Assembly (NCBI GenBank): GCA_016716335.1
Contig: JADJWN010000005.1
Span: forward strand, 62,001 to 126,000
DNA from: Saprospiraceae bacterium
GTDB lineage: Bacteria; Bacteroidota; Bacteroidia; Chitinophagales; Saprospiraceae
Direction: 5' to 3'
DNA: 64,000 nucleotides
Shown here: positions 1 to 10,067 of the stretch, in pieces
Layout of the letters: every line of letters begins with the position of its first letter
Numbering within the stretch: position 1 is the stretch's first letter
The notes under the pieces: generated by a model
The model's input: only the letters and a program-made list of their open reading frames with translations
What the model was told of the DNA's origin: nothing
The model's database searches: none
Translations under genes and position numbers: made by a program

Positions 1-1
1 C

Positions 2-976
2 AGGATAATTGAATTATCCGAAAAATCTGGAGTTCCTGTCAGGATTAAAGACCTGCGCAGAAAAATAATGGATTTGTCCAAAGATAGTATGATCAGTGAA
101 TCTCAGGGACTGGAAGATTTTGTAATAGTAGATGTTGGTAAGGCAAGTTATCTGGAGGAGGTGACAAAATCAGGAGAAAATCTTTTCAGGGTAACTCATT
201 ATAATCCCGATAGATTTATGGAGTCACATAAGCCGGGTGTACATAAATATTGCATCACCAAAGAATTATTTGAGGCAGATATAGTGATATCCATACCGAA
301 AATAAAAACACATGAAAAATCAGGCATTACCAATGCTTTGAAAAACATTGTAGGTCTGAACGGAGATAAGGATTTTTTGCCACACCACAGGATTGGCGGT
401 ACCAACAATGGTGGAGATGCTTATCCCGGACACAATCCTGTGAGATATTGGGCTGAACTGCTATACGATAAGGCAAACAGAAGTTTAGGAAAAAAATCAT
501 ACTGGTTATGGATTCGACTGGCTTCTTTAGTGTGGAAACTCTCTTTACCCGGTCCGACAGATAGGTTTGGTGCCGGCTGGTATGGCAATGATACTACCTG
601 GAGGATGGTTATGGATTTGAATCTTGTGAGTATTTATGCATTATCAGATGGCACCATGTCTTCTCAACCGCAGCGATTGTTGTACAGTCTGTGTGATGGA
701 ATTATTGGAGGCCAAAAGGATGGCCCCCTTTTCCCTGAGCCTTTACCATTAGGAATCTTAATGTTCACCAACGATAGTGCCTGGGCTGATATCAGTGCCG
801 CGATATTGATGGGTATGGATATTTCGAAGTTGCCGTTATTACAGGCAGCCAGAGAATTTTCATCAGAGCGAAAAACAGACATTAAATTAAATGGTCAAAA
901 AGTTGATTTGAATTATCTGAAATCTATTTCCATTACAGCACAGATGCCCGGCGGGTGGATAAATTATAAAAATTGA
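2..976 (+). CDS. DUF362 domain protein, 5' end outside the window
   Basis: The reading frame is open to the left window edge, so the true start is missing; the ATG at 68 is an internal methionine. The protein carries the DUF362 signature around KIKTHEKSGITNALKN followed by a glycine-rich stretch (IVGLNGDKD). DUF362 proteins are poorly characterised and some are linked to iron-sulfur redox chemistry; no ferredoxin cysteine motif is visible in the part present. The stop codon overlaps the TTG start of the ATP-grasp gene (TTGA), which suggests translational coupling within the polysaccharide locus. The family is clear; the function is not. Confidence 0.8.
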   Translation, partial: RIIELSEKSGVPVRIKDLRRKIMDLSKDSMISESQGLEDFVIVDVGKASYLEEVTKSGENLFRVTHYNPDRFMESHKPGVHKYCITKELFEADIVISIPKIKTHEKSGITNALKNIVGLNGDKDFLPHHRIGGTNNGGDAYPGHNPVRYWAELLYDKANRSLGKKSYWLWIRLASLVWKLSLPGPTDRFGAGWYGNDTTWRMVMDLNLVSIYALSDGTMSSQPQRLLYSLCDGIIGGQKDGPLFPEPLPLGILMFTNDSAWADISAAILMGMDISKLPLLQAAREFSSERKTDIKLNGQKVDLNYLKSISITAQMPGGWINYKN

Positions 977-2007
977 AGGTAGCTATCCATACCACAAATT
1001 GGCAATCATTTAAGAGTGATATGATTGAATATTGTGAAGCCAATAATATTCAATTCAGATTATTTGATGGATTCCGGACTGATATAATCAGTCAGATCAA
1101 AGATTGTGATATCATAGTATGGCATCATCATCACACCATAGCAAAGGATAGAATTGTTGCCCAGCAGATCTTATATGCATTGGAACAAAGCGGTAAAATC
1201 GTGTTTCCTGACTGGCGTACAGCCTGGCATTTTGATGATAAACTTGGGCAAAAATATCTCCTCGAGGCTGTCGGGGCTCCTATCCCTGAGACTTTCGCTT
1301 TTTTCTCTTACAGTGATGTCGCAGCCTGGCTGAACCATAGGACAGATTTTCCGCTGGTTTTTAAATTGAGAGGCGGAGCGGGATCTTTGAATGTAAGTCT
1401 GGTGAAAAATAAAAAAGAGGGTCTTGGAATTGCCAGAAAGGCATTTGAGGGAGGCTTCCCAAATTATAATGCTAAGGAGGATTTCAAGGAGAACTGGCGG
1501 CGATATATTCAGGGAAAAGCATCCTTCACTGATGTCTTGAAAAGTGTGAGACGTGCCTTTGTAGGGACAGAATTCAGCCGTACCTTTCCACTACAGAAAG
1601 GCTATGTGATTTTTCAGGAGTTTATGCCGGATAATGACCATGATACACGGATCATCACCGTAGGAGAAAAGGCGATAGGCATAAAAAGGATGGTCAGGAA
1701 CAATGACTTCAGGGCTTCTGGCAGTGGGTTTATAGTGTATAATCAGTCTGAAATAGATATACGATGTGTAAAAATTGCTTTTGAGACCACTGAAAAACTG
1801 GGAGCCACAGTGGTAGCCTATGATTTTGTATATGACAAAAATAAAAACCCTGTGATAGTCGAAATCAATTATGGATATGCACATCGGGCATACGACCAAT
1901 GTCCGGGATACTGGGATCGACAGTTGAACTGGCATGCAGGACCCTGCAATTCTGTCCACTGGATTCTGGAAAAGTTAATAAGTAAATATGAAAATCAGTT
2001 CCAGTAA
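973..2007 (+). CDS. ATP-grasp ligase
   Basis: A 344-residue protein with an ATP-grasp fold related to RimK/glutathione-synthetase-type ligases. Visible are the nucleotide-binding lysine in VFKLRGGAGS (K131), followed by a glycine-rich loop, and the metal-binding VIVEINYGYA segment (E297, N299). Such enzymes join a carboxylate to an amine through an acyl phosphate. The start is TTG in a TTGA overlap with the upstream stop, and no in-frame ATG gives the complete N-terminal fold (MKVAIHTTNW). In a glycan locus it may attach an amino acid or similar group to a sugar carboxylate; that role is inferred from context only. Confidence 0.8.
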   Translation: MKVAIHTTNWQSFKSDMIEYCEANNIQFRLFDGFRTDIISQIKDCDIIVWHHHHTIAKDRIVAQQILYALEQSGKIVFPDWRTAWHFDDKLGQKYLLEAVGAPIPETFAFFSYSDVAAWLNHRTDFPLVFKLRGGAGSLNVSLVKNKKEGLGIARKAFEGGFPNYNAKEDFKENWRRYIQGKASFTDVLKSVRRAFVGTEFSRTFPLQKGYVIFQEFMPDNDHDTRIITVGEKAIGIKRMVRNNDFRASGSGFIVYNQSEIDIRCVKIAFETTEKLGATVVAYDFVYDKNKNPVIVEINYGYAHRAYDQCPGYWDRQLNWHAGPCNSVHWILEKLISKYENQFQ

Positions 2008-2887
2008 GTCTGTTAACTATCCGAATAAATTCAAAAATGTGTCTGAATCCTTTTTGACATGGAGTCCGGGAATATTTAATGCAAAGATGTTTTAAGATGA
2101 TGAAAAATTTGGATTAATACTTGATTTAGGAGCAAACAGCGGATCTAATATTCCCTATTTCCTTAGTATTGCAAATAAAGTAATTGCATTGGAGGCGAAT
2201 CCGGAATTGTGTAGAAAAATTAAGACTAAATTTCATCAATTTATTGATAATCAAGACTTAATATTAATTAATAAATGTATTGCTGGTTCAGGTAATGAAG
2301 GGCTTATGACATTTTACATCCATAAATATGATAGTGTCTTAAGTACTTTAGAAAAACCCTTAAAACACCTAAGTGATTATGAAATTATATTTGTTGAAAG
2401 TATTACCTATAAAGAAATTTTAGAAAATTATGGATGTCCTGATTGTCTCAAAGTTGATATTGAAGGCTATGATAAAGTAATACTAAATGACGTTGTTAAT
2501 ACCGGCAAATTGCCCAACTATATTTCATTTGAGAATTGCGGTATTGAAACATTGAAGAAAATGTTGGATTTAGATTACTATCAATCATTCAACATTGTAT
2601 CCTTTTATAACTTTGAAAAAATATATAAAGCAAATGAAAAAATATACCCTGTTCCTTTAGATCAAACAATTCTAAGCCCTTGGCTTAGTAAGAAGGATAT
2701 TTTGAATGTGTATTTGAGAATGCCTGAATCTTGGTTTGATATACACATGACGACAGAAAAAAAAGTAACATCAGATCCTGATATGAATTATTATTTTAAT
2801 AATATTTCGTTACAACTCGCTTTGAAGAGAATAATACCTCATCCTGTTAAAAGTTATTTAAAAAAAATACTTGGATTCAAAAAGTAA
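1988..2887 (+). pseudogene. FkbM-family methyltransferase, interrupted by an in-frame TAA
   Basis: From an ATG at 1988 one frame reads through 2887 except for TAA at 2093-2095 (codon 36). Upstream of the stop it reads SFLTWSPGIFNAKMF and just after it comes the SAM-binding motif I segment LDLGANSG, then IALEANPEL, and an FkbM core ending in a lysine-rich tail. The part after the stop has no good start codon before motif I; a TTG at 2189 would lose motif I entirely. Intact FkbM enzymes O-methylate sugars or other acceptors. As written the gene cannot make a working enzyme without read-through, re-initiation or a base correction (TAA could replace TAT/TAC). The region is clearly more AT-rich than its neighbours. 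Confidence 0.7.
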
Positions 2888-2899
2888 AATTATAGATAA

Positions 2900-3811
2900 A
2901 TGCTATTTTTGATTTCTGTTATTAAATTATATTTTAGAAAATTTCTAACATTATTGAAGATCATAAAGGGTTGTATAGATTACCCCTTTAAAGTTAATAA
3001 ATACAAACTACCTCAAATCCTTTCTATTGAAGAGTCTATTGACAAAGTTTTAAATGATAAACTTTCAGTAGCCAGATTTGGTGACTCTGAATATTTATAT
3101 TTAACCGGTAAAAGTGATGGCCTTCAGAAATCAAATAAGAATTTGAGAGATGGTTTAATTAGGGCATTAACAAATAAAAACCCAAGGTTATTGGTATCTT
3201 TAGTAGATTATGAAAATTTAGAAGATAAAACGTTGATGGCTAAATTATCTGCAATGATGTTTCATTCAAAGACTATTTCAGGCTATCTTTCATTTTTAAA
3301 TCCAACTTATGTTTATGGCAATTCAAACATGACAAGATTTTACATGGGTAGTAAAGATAAGTCTCAAGTAAGCAGATTATTTGATAAATGGAAAAAAGTT
3401 TGGGATAAGAAACATGTTGTTATAGTTGAAGGGAAAAATACACGATTCGGTTATGGCAATGATCTTTTGGATAATGCATTAAGCATTAGTAGAGTGATCT
3501 GCCCCAGTAAGGCAGCTTTTGATTATTATAGTGACATATTTGATTTTGTGAAAAACTTGGATAAAAGTAAATTGCTGTTATTCGCCTTAGGTGCCTCGGC
3601 CACCGTTGCTGCTTCAGATCTGACTGATGAGGGCTATCAGGTGATTGACATAGGTAATCTGGATGTTGAGTACGAATGGTATAAGATGGGAGCCACAAAG
3701 GTCACTGCAATCAAAAACAAGCAGGTAAGTGAGGTGGCAGGAGGTACAAATGTGCAGGAGGTGGATGATCAATACTATCTTAGCCAGATTATTCACAGGA
3801 TTGGTGTATAA
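2900..3811 (+). CDS. GT-D fold glycosyltransferase (DUF1792-like)
   Basis: A 303-residue protein. An N-terminal hydrophobic/basic stretch (residues 1-25) could sit at the membrane. The GT-D signature is visible as ARFGDSEY (R59 to Y65, with D62 and E64) and a late DIGNLDVEYEWY segment, both typical of the DUF1792/GT-D family of glucosyl- or N-acetylhexosaminyltransferases. It lies 12 bases after the FkbM reading frame and 15 bases before the next glycosyltransferase, so it is probably in one operon. Its first two thirds are AT-rich while the DNA from about 3580 returns to local composition, which suggests a recombination joint inside the gene. Confidence 0.8.
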   Translation: MLFLISVIKLYFRKFLTLLKIIKGCIDYPFKVNKYKLPQILSIEESIDKVLNDKLSVARFGDSEYLYLTGKSDGLQKSNKNLRDGLIRALTNKNPRLLVSLVDYENLEDKTLMAKLSAMMFHSKTISGYLSFLNPTYVYGNSNMTRFYMGSKDKSQVSRLFDKWKKVWDKKHVVIVEGKNTRFGYGNDLLDNALSISRVICPSKAAFDYYSDIFDFVKNLDKSKLLLFALGASATVAASDLTDEGYQVIDIGNLDVEYEWYKMGATKVTAIKNKQVSEVAGGTNVQEVDDQYYLSQIIHRIGV

Positions 3812-3826
3812 CTCACAGATTTATCA

Positions 3827-4901
3827 ATGAAAATATGTGTCGTAGCTCCTTCCCTTAAAATGGGCGGAATGGAAAGAGCCAGTGCCAATCTTGCAAAATG
3901 CCTTGTTTACAGCCGGGATTCCTACGGAGTTGGTCACATTGTTCAGTCAGGGCAGATTCGTGTACGTACATCCGGATATCGTCGTTCATGAACCGCCAGA
4001 TTTTAATACAAAAAAACTGAATATAATCCGATCCATAGTCTGGCTCAGACGTAAAATGGATGAAATCAGACCGGATGCGGTGATCGTTTATCATAAATTA
4101 TATGCTGCCATTACTTTACTGGCCCTGTACGGTAAGGGGATTAAGATATTCACTTCGGAGCGTTCGAGCCCTACTCATAAATGGCCATTGAAACAGGAAA
4201 TTATTTCCAGAATAATATACTTATTGATCAAACCGACCGGTGTAATCGCTCAGACTACCATAGCAAAACTGTATCAGACCAGGTATTATGGTACCGGTGT
4301 TCCTATCAGAGTTATTCCCAATGCTCTGAGAGAGGTAAGAGACTATCCTGATATACAAAGAGAAAAAATGGTTCTGGCAGCAGGTCGTCTCAATGATCCG
4401 CTGAAAGGCTTTGACCGCTTGATTGAAGCGTTTGCATTAATTAAAAACCGGGATTGGAAACTTGTCATAGCCGGTGGAATGGATGGGGAGGACAGTGTAT
4501 TAACCGGGCAGATAAAAACATTGGGGCTGACGGATAGAGTCATTTTTGAAGGAAAAGTAAGCGATTTGGATCTGCTCTTTGCAAGAGCATCCATATTTGT
4601 TATACCCTCACGGAGTGAAGGTTTTCCCAATGCGCTTTGTGAAGCTATGGCAGCAGGCCTTCCCTGTATAGCTTTTGATTTTGTGGCAGGCCCAAAAGAT
4701 ATTATAGAGCATGGTACTGATGGTTTGCTGGTGGAAGACGGCAATATTCCTGAATTAGCACGTACGATAGATTTTCTTATGGATAATCCGGAGAAGAGAG
4801 AAACTTTGGGTGCTGAGGCTACACGGATTAAAGACAGACTTCACCCTGATCTGATTGTAAAACTCCTGCTGAATTTCATCAATGAGCCTTCCGTTGGTTA
4901 G
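3827..4901 (+). pseudogene. GT4 glycosyltransferase, frameshifted near its 5' end
   Basis: The N-terminus MKICVVAPSLKMGGMERASANLA starts at ATG 3827 in one frame; the rest (ALFTAGIPTELV onward) continues in the +1 frame. The change is explained by one extra A in the AAAA run at 3895-3898: removing it gives NLANALFTAGIP, as expected for a GT-B enzyme. The C-terminal half has the donor-binding AAGRLNDPLKGFDRLIEA and the EX7E-like motif RSEGFPNALCEAMAAG. The enzyme would transfer a sugar from an NDP-sugar with retention. The alternative GTG start at 3882 would lose the N-terminal nucleotide-fold strand and glycine loop. The stop overlaps the start of the following GT2 gene. Confidence 0.8.
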
Positions 4902-5913
4902 CATTATAGTCCCTGTGTACAATGCCCGATCCTATCTATCTCAATGTATAGAGAGTGTAATTCATCAGTCATATCCGCATTGGGAGCTGCTCCTTATCAA
5001 TGATGGTTCGACTGATGGCAGTCTGCAGATATGCAGGCAGTATGCCTGTACGGATTCAAGAGTTAAAGTGACAGATATACCGAATGGTGGAGTCTCTAAT
5101 GCCCGCAATATAGGTATAGAAAATGCGGAGGGTGAGTTTTTGATGTTTATTGATGCGGATGATTGGATAGAGCCCGACACCCTGGTTAAGTGTATAGAAT
5201 TCCAAACAAATGACCGGGCTGATATAGTACTGTTTAATTATGTTAAGATTGCCGGACATTCAAGGACAGGCAATGAATATTTTTATAAATATGCCCGTGG
5301 TAACCCGAATCCTGAGCAAATTAAAAAACGATCTGTAGGTCTTTCCGGTGAGGAGCTCAAGCATCCTACCAAGACCGATGCCTTAAATACTCCGTGGGCT
5401 AAATTGTATAAAAAATCTGTGATTGGCAATATCAGATATATTGAGCGTTCCAAAGTGGGGATGGAGGATGTATTATTTAACATTGAAGTTTTTCAGTCAG
5501 CTCAAAGTTTCTCATTTATTGAGGATTCCTTTTATAATTACAGACTTGATAATCCTGATTCTTTGACAAAGACGGATACTAAGCATCTGGGATTAAAATT
5601 TGAGAATCTGTTCAGTCATATAGAAAATTCATCGTTTTACAATGCTTCGTTGGATGAATATTTTAATAACAGGGTATCCTGCTCGTTGATAAATATATGT
5701 CTCAGTCTTACCAATAAGAATAACAGGACTGATATTTACACAGACTGGAAATATCTTAATAGCGTATTGAACAGTGCCAGATATAAAAACGCACTGAAGA
5801 ATTTTAATTTCAGGTATATGCCGGTTCATTGGAAAATATTCTTTTTTGCTGCAAAATACAGATTGACTACGCTGTTGTTTCTCATATCGTACGGAATCAG
5901 AATAATCAAGTAA
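4882..5913 (+). CDS. GT2 family glycosyltransferase
   Basis: A 343-residue inverting GT-A enzyme. The N-terminus VSIIVPVYNARSYL and the NDGSTDGS loop are classic GT2 features, and the metal-binding DxD is FIDADDW (D91, D93). The second half contains the usual acceptor-side region with AKLYKKS and GMEDVLF. The ATG at 4882 lies inside the upstream GT4 gene (20-base overlap), suggesting coupled translation. It most likely adds one sugar to the growing repeat unit on the cytoplasmic face of the membrane; the sugar cannot be told from sequence. Confidence 0.9.
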   Translation: MSLPLVSIIVPVYNARSYLSQCIESVIHQSYPHWELLLINDGSTDGSLQICRQYACTDSRVKVTDIPNGGVSNARNIGIENAEGEFLMFIDADDWIEPDTLVKCIEFQTNDRADIVLFNYVKIAGHSRTGNEYFYKYARGNPNPEQIKKRSVGLSGEELKHPTKTDALNTPWAKLYKKSVIGNIRYIERSKVGMEDVLFNIEVFQSAQSFSFIEDSFYNYRLDNPDSLTKTDTKHLGLKFENLFSHIENSSFYNASLDEYFNNRVSCSLINICLSLTNKNNRTDIYTDWKYLNSVLNSARYKNALKNFNFRYMPVHWKIFFFAAKYRLTTLLFLISYGIRIIK

Positions 5914-5916
5914 TTT

Positions 5917-7794
5917 ATGTGCGGTATTGCCGGTATCATGGAATTCAATAAAGAAGTGGATGCTTCTGAACTCAGACTGATGGGATCCAGGCTCTCACTC
6001 CGTGGTCCGGACGCAGAAGGCTTTTTTACAGAGGGTGGCATAGGACTCTGTCACCGCCGGCTTTCTATCATAGATCTGGATACCGGGGATCAACCCATGT
6101 ACTCCGATGATGGTCGGCAGGTGCTGGTATATAATGGTGAAATATACAATTTTCAGGAGATCAGAGACGAGTTGATTCGTAAGGGTTGTATATTCAGTAC
6201 CCGAAGTGATACTGAGGTACTGCTGCAGGGATATAAGCACTATGGTATAGAAGGTATTCTGCAGAAGGCAGAGGGAATGTTTGCCTTTGCGCTTTACGAT
6301 AAGCATAGTCAAACCCTGTATCTTGCCAGAGATAAATTCGGGGAGAAGCCCTTGTATTATTATCCGGGTAGCGATCGTCTTTTGTTCGGTTCTGAGCTGA
6401 AGAGTATCATCTCAGGAGTACCTGAAAAAAAGATAGACATCAAGGCATTGAATTTTTTCCTCACGCTTAGTTATATACCTGCGCCATACACCATATATCA
6501 GGAAGTCCGAAAGTTGGAACCCGGACATTATCTCAAAGTGCGCAAAGATGGCTCAACAGAAAAAAGCAGATATTACGATTTGCTCAGCCATTTATCCGGA
6601 AAGCCCTTACTCAATGATTTCGGGGATGCTTCTGATACACTGGAGAGATTGCTCCATGAATCGGTTTCATCACGTATGGTGTCCGATGTACCTTTGGGGG
6701 CATTCCTGAGTGGGGGGATAGACTCCAGTATCATCAGTGCGATTATGGCAAGGCATTCATCAGAGCCTGTCCGGTGTTTTACGATAGGATTTACTGAAAA
6801 AGAGTACGATGAAAGTGACAGAGCCCGTATGGTGGCCCAACATATAGGAGCCTTGCATACTGTACATTATCTGGATTATGGTGATGTGACGGATGATATT
6901 GAGGCTATTATTGATTATTTTGATGAGCCTTTTGGAGATTCTTCGGCTTTGCCCGGATTTTATGTGGCAAAGCTGGCAGCAGAGCATGTCAAAGTGGTAT
7001 TGACAGGTGATTGTGCCGATGAGCTTTTCGGAGGCTATGAAAAATATCTGGCGTTGTATTACACTCAGAAGTTTCAAAAAATGCCACCTGTACTCAGGTC
7101 ATTAATTCGTACAGCGGTGCAAATGATTCCTCACAACCGATGGACCAATGCTTTGCTCAGGAGAGTGAAGAAAGTGATGCAGAATGAGTCGGAAGATTAT
7201 TTTGATATGCACTACAGGTATATGAGTCTGGCATTCAGAGACGAAGAAAGGAAGGAACTGATGGTGGCCGGACATTACAGCGATGTGAAAGAGGACATCA
7301 GGAAAATCTATTTTTCACATCCACAGGGTGGTGAACTGGAAAAAGGTTTTTACACAGATCTCAATGTAGTATTGGAAGGTGATATGCTTGTCAAGATGGA
7401 CAGGATGTGCATGCGCAATTCACTCGAGGCAAGGGTGCCCTTTCTGGATTCAAAAATTGTGGAGACAGCATTCAGAATGCCCACTGAATTCAAAATCAAA
7501 GGACGCAATAAAAAATATATACTGAAGAAAACCTTTGGCAAGCTACTCCCTGAGAAAACGCTTGGATTAAGGAAAAAGGGATTTGGTGTACCTGTGGATT
7601 ATTGGTTTAAAGGACCGCTGTATGAAGATCTCATTAATACGCTTTCAGAAGAAAATCTCGCCAGACATCAGTTGTTGAACATCCAATACATCAATGAACT
7701 GGTACGGCAACATAAATCAGGAAAGGCCAACCACAAGGAAAAACTCTGGTGCCTGTATGTATTTCAGAAATGGTACAACAAACATATAGCCTGA
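5917..7794 (+). CDS. asnB: Asparagine synthase (glutamine-hydrolysing)
   Basis: A 625-residue two-domain protein. It begins MCGIAGIM, where Cys2 is the N-terminal nucleophile of the glutaminase domain, followed by RGPDAEGFF. The synthetase domain has the PP-loop FLSGGIDSS (S265 onward) that binds ATP. The family makes asparagine from aspartate and glutamine, but AsnB-type proteins inside polysaccharide loci often amidate uronic-acid carboxyl groups (the WbpS type). Position among glycosyltransferases, 3 bases after a GT2 gene, favours the second role; this is inference. Confidence 0.92.
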   Translation: MCGIAGIMEFNKEVDASELRLMGSRLSLRGPDAEGFFTEGGIGLCHRRLSIIDLDTGDQPMYSDDGRQVLVYNGEIYNFQEIRDELIRKGCIFSTRSDTEVLLQGYKHYGIEGILQKAEGMFAFALYDKHSQTLYLARDKFGEKPLYYYPGSDRLLFGSELKSIISGVPEKKIDIKALNFFLTLSYIPAPYTIYQEVRKLEPGHYLKVRKDGSTEKSRYYDLLSHLSGKPLLNDFGDASDTLERLLHESVSSRMVSDVPLGAFLSGGIDSSIISAIMARHSSEPVRCFTIGFTEKEYDESDRARMVAQHIGALHTVHYLDYGDVTDDIEAIIDYFDEPFGDSSALPGFYVAKLAAEHVKVVLTGDCADELFGGYEKYLALYYTQKFQKMPPVLRSLIRTAVQMIPHNRWTNALLRRVKKVMQNESEDYFDMHYRYMSLAFRDEERKELMVAGHYSDVKEDIRKIYFSHPQGGELEKGFYTDLNVVLEGDMLVKMDRMCMRNSLEARVPFLDSKIVETAFRMPTEFKIKGRNKKYILKKTFGKLLPEKTLGLRKKGFGVPVDYWFKGPLYEDLINTLSEENLARHQLLNIQYINELVRQHKSGKANHKEKLWCLYVFQKWYNKHIA

Positions 7795-8951
7795 GACCCA
7801 AAGCCAGAATTATACGGATGACCACGGCAGCCGTGACGATGAACATAGTACTCAAAGGTCAATTGTCTTATCTGAGCCGGGAATTTGATATCACCGGAAT
7901 TACTTCATACGATCCCAAACATTTTGAAGAAATAAGAAGCCGTGAGAAAATATCTTTGATGGCTGTAGAAATGGAACGAACCATATCGCCCCTGAAGGAT
8001 CTCAAATCACTCTGGCAGCTTTTCAGTATATTCAGAAAAGATAAACCCCACATTGTACATACACATACACCCAAAGCCGGATTGCTGGGTATGCTTGCAG
8101 CTTACTTAGCTGGCGTTGAGATCAAAATTCATACAGTGGGTGGCATACCCTGGATGGAGGTTAAAGGTGCAAAAAGAGGCCTTCTGAAAGCCATGGAAAA
8201 ACTGACTTATGCCTGTGCTGACCGGATTTATCCAAATTCCAAAGGATTGATGCAATTTATCATCAACGAAAAAATATGCCCTTTATCAAAACTGAAAGTA
8301 TTGGGTAATGGCGGTTCCAACGGAATCAATACTTCTCACTTTACCAGAAATGAAAATGACAGGCAAAGACTCAGGGCGCAGTACAATATTGGGGATGACG
8401 AAATGCTGCTTGGTTTTGTCGGCAGGATAGCGAGAGAAAAAGGCATCACAGAATGGCTGGAAGCTTTCGATTTGCTGAGGCAGAAGTACAAAGTAAAGAT
8501 ATTGCTTGTCGGTTTGTTTGAAAAGACTTATGGAGGGCTTTCCGAAGAGACAGAGGATAGAATATTGAATGATCCTTACATCGTATATCCGGGCAGGGCT
8601 GACGATGTGAGGCCTTTTTATGCAATGATGGATATATTTGTTTTTCCCAGTTACAGAGAGGGCTTTCCTAATGCGGTCCTGGAGGCATGCGCCATGGAGC
8701 TGCCGGTCATAGCCACTGATATCAACGGATGCAATGAAATCATAGAGGATAAAGTGAGCGGATTATTGATACCTCCCAAATCCTCTTCTGCTATTGAAAA
8801 TGCCGTGAGTTTACTGATAGACCGGCCCGAGATGCGTAAAGCATTGGCTATGAGTGCCAGAGCTGCTGTGGTTGAAAAATTCAGCAATGAAATAGTATGG
8901 AATGCAGTGCGGGAGGAGTACCAAATATTGCTGGAAGAAATACAAAAATAA
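7770..8951 (+). CDS. GT4 family glycosyltransferase
   Basis: A GT-B fold glycosyltransferase of about 390 residues. It has an N-terminal half with a VHTHTPKAGLLGM segment, FVGRIAREKGITEWLEAF at the start of the donor domain, and SYREGFPNAVLEACAMELP as the EX7E-like donor motif. The start is uncertain: ATG 7770 (chosen) overlaps asnB by 25 bases, GTG 7749 is possible, and ATG 7818 would cut into the first strand (RIIRMTTAAV). It probably extends the surface glycan from a nucleotide-sugar donor. Confidence 0.85.
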   Translation: MVQQTYSLRPKARIIRMTTAAVTMNIVLKGQLSYLSREFDITGITSYDPKHFEEIRSREKISLMAVEMERTISPLKDLKSLWQLFSIFRKDKPHIVHTHTPKAGLLGMLAAYLAGVEIKIHTVGGIPWMEVKGAKRGLLKAMEKLTYACADRIYPNSKGLMQFIINEKICPLSKLKVLGNGGSNGINTSHFTRNENDRQRLRAQYNIGDDEMLLGFVGRIAREKGITEWLEAFDLLRQKYKVKILLVGLFEKTYGGLSEETEDRILNDPYIVYPGRADDVRPFYAMMDIFVFPSYREGFPNAVLEACAMELPVIATDINGCNEIIEDKVSGLLIPPKSSSAIENAVSLLIDRPEMRKALAMSARAAVVEKFSNEIVWNAVREEYQILLEEIQK

Positions 8952-8965
8952 ACAGGATCAAACCG

Positions 8966-10067
8966 GTGCGCATTTTTTCTGTAATCAAGAATATACCCGG
9001 CTACAGTACAAGACAAAAAAAGCTGGCTTTTTCGGTGGATGATTTTGGAAATATTTTTCTGCATCTCAAAGCCGCAAAGGAGTCTCTGCGAAAGGCTGGT
9101 CTTCCGGTGGACGATTCCAGATTTTCGCAATGGGATATACTGGAGAATCAAGATGATCTTACAGCGTTGTTTGAAGTGTTATCTTCAGTCAAGGATCAAC
9201 ATGGGCAAAGTGCCTGTTTTACGGCTTTTGCCAACTGTGCCAATATAGATTTTGATACTACTAGAGAATACAAATTTTACCGGGTATCACTACCGGAGTT
9301 TGCCTGACACATTATCATCCCTGCCCGGATATGAAGGCACCTGGGAATCATGGCAGGAAGGAATTAATAATAAATTACTCGTCCCGGAGTTTCATGGCAG
9401 AGAGCACCTGAATGTACTGTTTCTCGAAAAAGGAATGGAGCAGAAGGATGCCCGGATTATGCTGAATCTGAAGGAAAGGTCATGGGCAGCACTTGGATAC
9501 TACGGAAGAATAGGATTTACAGAGGCATTTTCCTTCAATCATATTTCAGAGACAGAAAGACACAAAGAGATTATTGCAGATGGTTTAGACCTTTTTGAGA
9601 AGGTTTTTGGTAGGAAAGCCCTCCATTTTAACGCACCCGGTGCACGTGAGCACAGATCAGTACATGACACAATAAAGGCAAAAGGGGTGCAACTGATAGA
9701 TGCAGATTTTTTCAGGAAGGAGTTTCAGGGCGATGGTACATATAAAAAGCTCTACAACCCGTTCGGAAGCAGCAACAAAGCAGGACTTAAAACTGTCTTC
9801 AGAAACTGTGTCTTCGAACCCTCCCTGCAAGAGCGTACCGATTGGGTGGATAGCTGTATGAAAGAAATAGAGATGGCTTTCATGCTGGGTAAGCCGGCGA
9901 ATATCTCCAGTCATCGGGTCAATTTTGTAGGTGGTATTGAGCCTTCAATCCGGGATCTGGGATTAAAGGAATTGAAAAGATTACTGGCGGCAATCATTAA
10001 AAAATGGCCGGACGTGGAGTTTGTAGCTGCACCGGATCTGTTGAGTGAAAAAAGGTATGAACTTTAG
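8966..10067 (+). pseudogene. Polysaccharide deacetylase-like protein, frameshifted
   Basis: Two pieces make one protein. The first starts at GTG 8966 (MRIFSVIKNIPG, then LAFSVDDFGNI) and runs to TGA 9305-9307; the second continues one base out of phase from about 9255 (NFTGYHYRSLPDTL onward) to 10067. One extra base between about 9256 and 9275 explains the break. VDDFG near the N-terminus, FHGREHLN and FNAPGAREH resemble metal-binding and catalytic segments of NodB-like deacetylases, although the match is by eye only. It lies between a GT4 gene and a CapK-like enzyme, so a cell-surface glycan is the probable substrate. Confidence 0.6.
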
